Shown here: positions 29,813-33,816 of the stretch, one piece after another
Layout of the letters: every line of letters begins with the position of its first letter
Numbering within the stretch: position 1 is the first letter of the stretch
Translations under genes and position numbers: made by a program
Notes under the pieces: generated by a model
Databases searched by the model: none
What the model was told of the DNA's origin: nothing
What the model saw: only the letters and a program-made list of their open reading frames with translations
Origin: Reyranella sp.
Lineage (GTDB): Bacteria > Pseudomonadota > Alphaproteobacteria > Reyranellales > Reyranellaceae
Direction: 5' to 3'
Assembly: GCF_004296935.1 (NCBI RefSeq)
Contig: NZ_SCVH01000058.1
Location: 1 to 33,816 of the forward strand
DNA length: 33,816 nucleotides

Positions 29813-31006
29813 GTGACGGCAACGGCCTCCAGTCTTCGCGCGCGCATCCATGCGCTGCTGCATTTCACCGAACCCAGCGACGCCGGGCGCCGGTGGCGGG
29901 CTCTGCATCTCGCTGTACTCGGCATCGGCCTGTTCGCCGTGATCCTGCTGTCGACGGACGATCTGCCGCCCGATGCGCGGAATGCCCTGCGCTACGCCAT
30001 CTGGGCCGTCGCGATTCTGTTCTTCATCGAGTACCTGGTGCGGCTATGGACCGCGCCGGAAGCGTCACGCTACGGCGAAATCTCGGCCACCATGGCCCGC
30101 CTGCATTGGGCGGTGTCGCTGCCGGGCCTGGTTGGCCTACTGGCGACCGTGCCGGTTTTCATGTGGCTGGCCGGCTATCGGATCGTCGGTTCGGACGCCG
30201 CATCGATATTCTGCGTTCTCTGGATCCTGAAACTGGGCCTGCATGCGCCGGCGCTCGGCACATTGTCCCATGTCATATCCAACGAGCGCGCGCCGATCGC
30301 CAGCGTCCTGATCCTGTTCTTCATCCTGCTGGTGATCGCCGCGACCGGTGCGCATCTGCTCGAGCGCGAGCGCCAGCCCGACGCCTTCGGCAGCCTGCCC
30401 AACGCGCTGTGGTGGGCGGTGGTTACCCTGACCACGACGGGCTACGGCGATGTGGTGCCGCTCACGGCCGGTGGACGCATGGTCGGCTCCGTGCTGATGA
30501 TCAGCGGCATCACAGTGCTCGCCATCATGACCGGCGTGCTGGCGACCGGCTTTGCCCAGGAAGAGCGTCGGCGTGAATACCTGAGAGTGTGGGAACAGGT
30601 CGCGCGCGTGCCGATCTTCGCCGCGCTGGGGGTCGTCACCCTGTCGGAAATCGTAGGTAAACTGCGGACCCGCTACTACCCCTCCCGCATCATCATCGTG
30701 CGACGCGGCGATCCCGGCGACTCCATGTTCTTCATCTCCAGTGGCGAAGTCGAAGTCCGTCTGCCCTCAGGCGGCACGGTGCGACTGGGCGAAGGAGCAT
30801 TCTTCGGCGAGATGGCGCTGCTCGAGCGCCAGCCGCGCAGCGCCACGGTCGCGACCACGCGACCGACCACGCTGTTGGTGCTTTATGCCAGCGACTTCTA
30901 TGAAATTGCCTCGCATATCCCTGCCCTCGCCGAAGCGGTCGAGAACGAGTCGAAGCGCCGCCGCGAAGAGAATGTCGACCGCACCTCAAGCGAAACCAAG
31001 CGATGA
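29813..31006 (+). CDS. Cyclic-nucleotide-gated K+ channel (MloK1-like)
   Basis: A 397-aa six-helix ion channel with a C-terminal cyclic-nucleotide-binding domain, laid out like Mesorhizobium MlotiK1. Helices S1-S4 cover about residues 30-165. The pore reads ALWWAVVTLTTTGYGDVVPLTAGGR with the K+ filter TTGYGD, and S6 is ISGITVLAIMTGVLATGFAQE. The C-linker is short, and the cNMP pocket from about residue 270 includes GDPGDSMFFISSGEVEV and the phosphate-binding cassette EGAFFGEMALLERQPRSATV with its Arg. S4 (VLWILKLGLHAPAL) has few basic residues, so gating is likely ligand- rather than voltage-driven. The start is GTG at 29813; no good ATG exists before S1. It is divergent from hyuA and its stop overlaps the next ATG (ATGA). 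Confidence 0.92.
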   Translation: MTATASSLRARIHALLHFTEPSDAGRRWRALHLAVLGIGLFAVILLSTDDLPPDARNALRYAIWAVAILFFIEYLVRLWTAPEASRYGEISATMARLHWAVSLPGLVGLLATVPVFMWLAGYRIVGSDAASIFCVLWILKLGLHAPALGTLSHVISNERAPIASVLILFFILLVIAATGAHLLERERQPDAFGSLPNALWWAVVTLTTTGYGDVVPLTAGGRMVGSVLMISGITVLAIMTGVLATGFAQEERRREYLRVWEQVARVPIFAALGVVTLSEIVGKLRTRYYPSRIIIVRRGDPGDSMFFISSGEVEVRLPSGGTVRLGEGAFFGEMALLERQPRSATVATTRPTTLLVLYASDFYEIASHIPALAEAVENESKRRREENVDRTSSETKR

Positions 31007-31382
31007 TTGAAACGGACTTGCTGGTGGTGGGCTCGGGCGCTGCCGGATTTGCCGCGACGCTCTCCGCCGCCCATCAGCCTCGCGGCCAAGTGGGGGGCGA
31101 CGCACAGGTACTGCAAAAGGCAATATGCCGGCCCTGGGCCCGGGGCCATTTTACGCCATGAAGCTGATCCCCGGCGATATCGGCACTTTCCCGGGCTTGC
31201 GGGTCGATGGCCATGCAAGGGTGCTGGACGGCCAAGGAGCCCTCATTTCGGGCCTCTATGCCGCCCGCAACGACATGACCAGTGTGATGGGCGGGACCTG
31301 CCCCGGGGCCGGGATCACCATTGGCCCGGCCCTCACCTTCGGCTATATCGCGGCCCGACACGCGGCCTCGGCCGGCCGCTAA
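31003..31382 (+). pseudogene. Collapsed FAD-binding dehydrogenase (KstD / fumarate-reductase-like) remnant
   Basis: An ATGA overlap with the channel stop begins a normal FAD-dehydrogenase N-terminus, IETDLLVVGSGAAGFAATLSAA (31006-31071). That frame ends within about 50 codons. From about 31116, in a different frame, comes a perfect C-terminus of the same family: LGPGPFYAMKLIPGDIGT, then GLRVDGHARVLDGQGA, then ISGLYAARNDMTSVMGG and GAGITIGPALTFGYIAARHA, stopping at 31382. Full members (PF00890, such as 3-ketosteroid dehydrogenases) are about 500-580 aa, so some 400 or more central codons are missing and the frame is shifted. The C-terminal motifs are uneroded, which suggests a recent deletion. 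An assembly collapse is the alternative. Confidence 0.85.
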
Positions 31383-31410
31383 CGCCCTCTTGCCAACGGA
31401 TGCCATCCGA

Positions 31411-32817
31411 ATGTCGCTCATCACGCCCGTAATCCTGGTTGGAGGCTCCGGCAAACGCCTGTGGCCCCTGTCGCGCGAGAGCATGCCGAAACAGTTCGTC
31501 CCGCTGCTCGGCAAGCAATCGACCTACCAGCAGACGTTGCTGCGCGTCGCCGACCGCAACCTGTTCGGCAAGCCCGTGATCGCGACCAACGAGGCCTATC
31601 GCTTCATGTGCGAGGGCCAGGCCAAGGACATCGGCATCGAGATCGACATCCTGGTCGAGCCGTCGCGCCGCGACTCCGGCCCTGCCATGGCCGCCGCCGC
31701 TGCCTACACGCACGGGCTCGGTGCCAAGGCCGTGCTGGCGCTGGCGTCGGATCACCTGGTGATCGGCGCCGAGGAATTCCTTGCCGGCTGCCGCGAAGGA
31801 CTCGCGGCCGTACAGCAGGGCGGCATCGTGACCTTCGGCATTCCACCGACGGAGCCCAAGACCGACTACGGCTACATCCGGCCGGGCAGCGAGCATATCG
31901 GCACAGTCCTGAAGGTCGCGGCCTTCGTCGAGAAGCCCAATGCCCAAACGGCGCTCCGCTACATCGCCGAAGGCCTGCTGTGGAACAGCGGCAACTTCCT
32001 GTTCCCACCCGAACTGCTGCTCTCCGAAATGGCGCGCTTCGAACCGGCGATGGCCGCCGCCGCCGAAGAGGCCGTGGCCAAGGCCAAGAAGACCGGCTCG
32101 ACCGTGTTCCTCAACGCCGAGGCATTCGCCAAGGCGCCCGCCAAGTCGATCGACTATGCGGTCATGGAACGCACCGACAAATGCTGGGTGGTCCCGGCCC
32201 GGTTCCGCTGGTCCGATCTCGGCACCTGGGACGCGCTGCTCGATGTCGGCGAGGCCGACAGCGCCGGCAACGTTACCGAGGGCCCGGTCGAGCTCGACCA
32301 TGTGCGCAACTCCTACATCCGCTCCGATGGCCCGCTGACGGCCGTGATCGGCGTCGAGGACGTCGTCGTCGTGTCGATGAACGATGCCGTGCTGGTCGGC
32401 CATCGCGACAATCTTCCTCGGTTGAAGGATGTCGTGCAGCGCATGTCCGACGGCAAGCACCGCGCGGCCACCGAGCACGCCGTGATGCACCGGCCATGGG
32501 GCAGCTACCAGGACATCGACCGTGGCGAACGCTTCCGCGCCAAGCGGCTCACCGTCAAGCCCGGCGCCAAGCTCAGTCTGCAAAGCCACAACCGGCGGGC
32601 CGAGCATTGGGTGGTCGTCAAGGGCGTCGCCGAGGTGACGCTCGACGGCAAGATCATGACCCTGCACGAGAACGAATCGACCTACATCCCGATCGGCGGC
32701 ATCCACCGCCTTGCCAACCCCGGCACCGAACTCTTGGAAGTGGTCGAGGTCCAGACCGGCGACTATGTCGAGGAGGACGACATCGTCCGCTACGAAGACA
32801 TTTACGCCCGGGTCTAA
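31411..32817 (+). CDS. manC: Mannose-1-phosphate guanylyltransferase / mannose-6-phosphate isomerase
   Basis: A 468-aa bifunctional enzyme (ManC/AlgA/XanB type) making GDP-mannose for polysaccharide or lipopolysaccharide. The N-terminal nucleotidyltransferase starts with PVILVGGSGKRLWPLSRESMP, continues with VEPSRRDSGPAMAAAA and LASDHLVIG, and has FVEKPNAQTALRYIAEGLLW with WNSGNFLF. Near residue 270 RWSDLGTWDALLD closes that domain. The C-terminal cupin (type II PMI) has RPWGSYQDID, LQSHNRRAEHWVVVKG with the His/Glu/His metal ligands, and PIGGIHRLANPG. The length is normal and the start is ATG at 31411, 28 bases after the pseudogene. The next gene begins 2 bases after its stop. Confidence 0.95.
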   Translation: MSLITPVILVGGSGKRLWPLSRESMPKQFVPLLGKQSTYQQTLLRVADRNLFGKPVIATNEAYRFMCEGQAKDIGIEIDILVEPSRRDSGPAMAAAAAYTHGLGAKAVLALASDHLVIGAEEFLAGCREGLAAVQQGGIVTFGIPPTEPKTDYGYIRPGSEHIGTVLKVAAFVEKPNAQTALRYIAEGLLWNSGNFLFPPELLLSEMARFEPAMAAAAEEAVAKAKKTGSTVFLNAEAFAKAPAKSIDYAVMERTDKCWVVPARFRWSDLGTWDALLDVGEADSAGNVTEGPVELDHVRNSYIRSDGPLTAVIGVEDVVVVSMNDAVLVGHRDNLPRLKDVVQRMSDGKHRAATEHAVMHRPWGSYQDIDRGERFRAKRLTVKPGAKLSLQSHNRRAEHWVVVKGVAEVTLDGKIMTLHENESTYIPIGGIHRLANPGTELLEVVEVQTGDYVEEDDIVRYEDIYARV

Positions 32818-32819
32818 CC

Positions 32820-33758
32820 GTGCTCTTCGGCGCCCATCACGAGTGGGGCAAGCTTCGCGAGGTCGTCATCGGCATCTCGCCGGCCGAGGATTTTGTGGTC
32901 TTCTACGAAGAATCCCAGCGCTGGCTGGTGCCGCCGGGTGATGCTTTCAGTCGCCAGCATGCCGGCCGCCGCCTGATCGATGTTGATCCTGAACGTGCCC
33001 ACCGGATCGAGCGCCAGGTCGAAGCGCTGGCCGAGTTGGTGGCGCGCGAAGGCGTCACCGTCCACCGCCCGCAACGGCTCGAAGGCGAAGAACGTACCTT
33101 CCTCGCCGGCAACGGCGAGGGCGCGCAGCTTTTCCCCCGCGACGGCATGATCGTGATCGGCAACCATGTGATCGACGCCTCGATCCGCCTGAAGTGCCGG
33201 CAGCGCGAACGCTATGGGCTGCGACCGATCATCCAGCAGGTCGTGCAGCAGCGCGGCGCGCGCTGGTCGAGTGTACCGCTGGGTTCGCCCGGCTGCGTCG
33301 ACGGTCCGTTCCTCGAGGGCGGCGACACCTTGCTGAACGGCTACGAGGTCTATGTCGGGATTTCCGGCTGCGCCTCCGATCTCGCCGGCGCCGACTGGCT
33401 GCAGGCCCTGCTGGGCGATGCCTACCGGGTCATTCCGGTAGCGATGAGGTCGAACGTGCTCCACCTCGATTGCGTCCTGGCGCTGATCAAGCCCGGCCTG
33501 CTCGTCTGGTGCCCGGAAAAGCTCATCGATGGCCTGCCGAGGTCGCTGCGCGACTGGGACGCAATCGCCGTCTCCAGGGACGAAGCCAACCTGCTCGCGA
33601 CCAACGCTCTCGTCCTCGAGGAAGGCCGCGCCATCGTCGACGCCGGAAATGCCCGCGTCATCGAAGAACTGCGCAAGCGCCGGATCGACGTTATCCCCCT
33701 GCCGTTCGACGGCCCGATCAGTACCGGCGGCGGATTGCGCTGCGCAGTTCTTCGATGA
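32820..33758 (+). CDS. Amidinotransferase / arginine-deiminase-fold protein (3' end altered by fold-back)
   Basis: About 312 residues of the guanidine-modifying (beta/alpha propeller) superfamily that holds glycine and inosamine-phosphate amidinotransferases, arginine deiminase and DDAH. GAHHEWGKLREVVIG is the usual opening. The acidic substrate-binding motif is GPFLEGGDTLLNGYEVYVGIS, the catalytic His lies in NVLHLDCVLALIKPGLLVW, and the nucleophile Cys lies in STGGGLRCA. The GTG at 32820, two bases after the manC stop, is the start and implies coupling. The last codons and the TGA at 33756 lie in the inverted copy that begins at 33741. The true protein probably continues for a handful of residues. 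The Cys codon (33741-33743) sits on the junction. Transferase and hydrolase functions cannot be separated by eye. Confidence 0.82.
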   Translation: MLFGAHHEWGKLREVVIGISPAEDFVVFYEESQRWLVPPGDAFSRQHAGRRLIDVDPERAHRIERQVEALAELVAREGVTVHRPQRLEGEERTFLAGNGEGAQLFPRDGMIVIGNHVIDASIRLKCRQRERYGLRPIIQQVVQQRGARWSSVPLGSPGCVDGPFLEGGDTLLNGYEVYVGISGCASDLAGADWLQALLGDAYRVIPVAMRSNVLHLDCVLALIKPGLLVWCPEKLIDGLPRSLRDWDAIAVSRDEANLLATNALVLEEGRAIVDAGNARVIEELRKRRIDVIPLPFDGPISTGGGLRCAVLR

Positions 33759-33816
33759 CGCGGGCATTTCCGGCGTCGACGATGGCGCGGCCTTCCTCGA
33801 GGACGAGAGCGTTGGT
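33600..33816. repeat. Right-end fold-back inverted repeat (76-bp arms), probable artefact
   Basis: Bases 33741-33816 are the exact reverse complement of 33600-33675, with a 65-base spacer. The left arm is ordinary amidinotransferase coding sequence; the right arm is its inverted copy. TGCGC occurs twice in tandem at the junction (33736-33745) and as GCGCA at 33671-33675, a 5-base microhomology that would favour template switching. As at the left end, this is best explained by a foldback chimera or assembler hairpin, not by biology. Confidence 0.9.

Noticed and set aside
31461-32816. Open frame continuous into the amidinotransferase, suggesting a fusion with a second protein
   Set aside because: That stretch is manC in another frame. 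The amidinotransferase has a proper GTG start at 32820 right after the manC stop.
32820-33758. Treating the amidinotransferase and the hyuA operon as one creatine/creatinine pathway
   Set aside because: They are on opposite strands, separated by a channel gene and manC, and the key creatinine enzymes are missing, so the link is too weak.
1-33816. tRNA or rRNA genes, CRISPR arrays, transposases or integrases that might bound the low-GC island
   Set aside because: None was recognised on either strand by reading; no direct-repeat attachment sites were found around 8.4-10.85 kb. A tRNAscan and ISfinder search would be needed to exclude them firmly.

Overview
The window is one high-GC contig (about 70% G+C in most lines sampled) with densely packed, mostly catabolic genes. 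It looks alphaproteobacterial. The evidence is a TRAP transporter and a Bug/TctC-type binding protein, a phnWAY phosphonoacetate pathway, a CTGAGGAG...TCTCGAAG palindromic repeat of the kind scattered in Rhizobiales-like genomes, and a GTTC-N7-GTTC LexA-type box. The species cannot be named from the sequence. Both ends fold back on themselves as perfect 76-77 bp inverted repeats inside coding sequence. They are best read as assembly or library artefacts, so the outermost bases should not be trusted.

Left part (1-8.3 kb): the 3' end of a dimethylglycine/sarcosine-dehydrogenase-type gene; a MarR regulator divergent from a SnoaL-like protein and a 2-keto-4-pentenoate-hydratase-like enzyme; an EthA-like Baeyer-Villiger monooxygenase; a small exported protein; an MFS permease; and a minus-strand set made of an isocitrate-lyase/PEP-mutase-like enzyme, a small membrane protein and a TctC-type binding protein.

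Accessory island (8.5-10.8 kb): five tightly packed minus-strand genes with lower G+C (about 48-63% in lines sampled) and no confident family. They run from a basic 229-aa protein with a PD...ExT nuclease-like stretch, through two small membrane proteins joined by ATGA overlaps, to an exported protein and a 105-aa protein. A perfect TATAAT lies in front. This is the best candidate for an undescribed system. A GFA-family gene follows, preceded by the LexA-type box.

Middle (11.4-18.0 kb): phnW-phnA-phnY turns 2-aminoethylphosphonate into phosphonoacetaldehyde, then phosphonoacetate, then acetate and phosphate. It faces a LysR regulator across a short palindromic promoter region. A Na+/phosphate symporter with a PhoU-like tail follows the regulator.

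Right part (18.0-33.8 kb): an eight-gene minus-strand operon, hyuA-hyuB-dctP-dctQ-dctM-glutamine-synthetase-like-iron ADH-dimethylglycine/sarcosine dehydrogenase. It apparently imports a small N-containing or carboxylate compound, opens a cyclic amide with ATP, and oxidises an N-methyl amine. Divergent from it are a MloK1-like cyclic-nucleotide-gated K+ channel, a collapsed FAD-dehydrogenase pseudogene, manC (GDP-mannose synthesis), and an amidinotransferase-family gene cut by the right-hand fold-back. No rRNA, tRNA, IS element or CRISPR array was recognised, and no gene-free stretch exceeds 300 bases.
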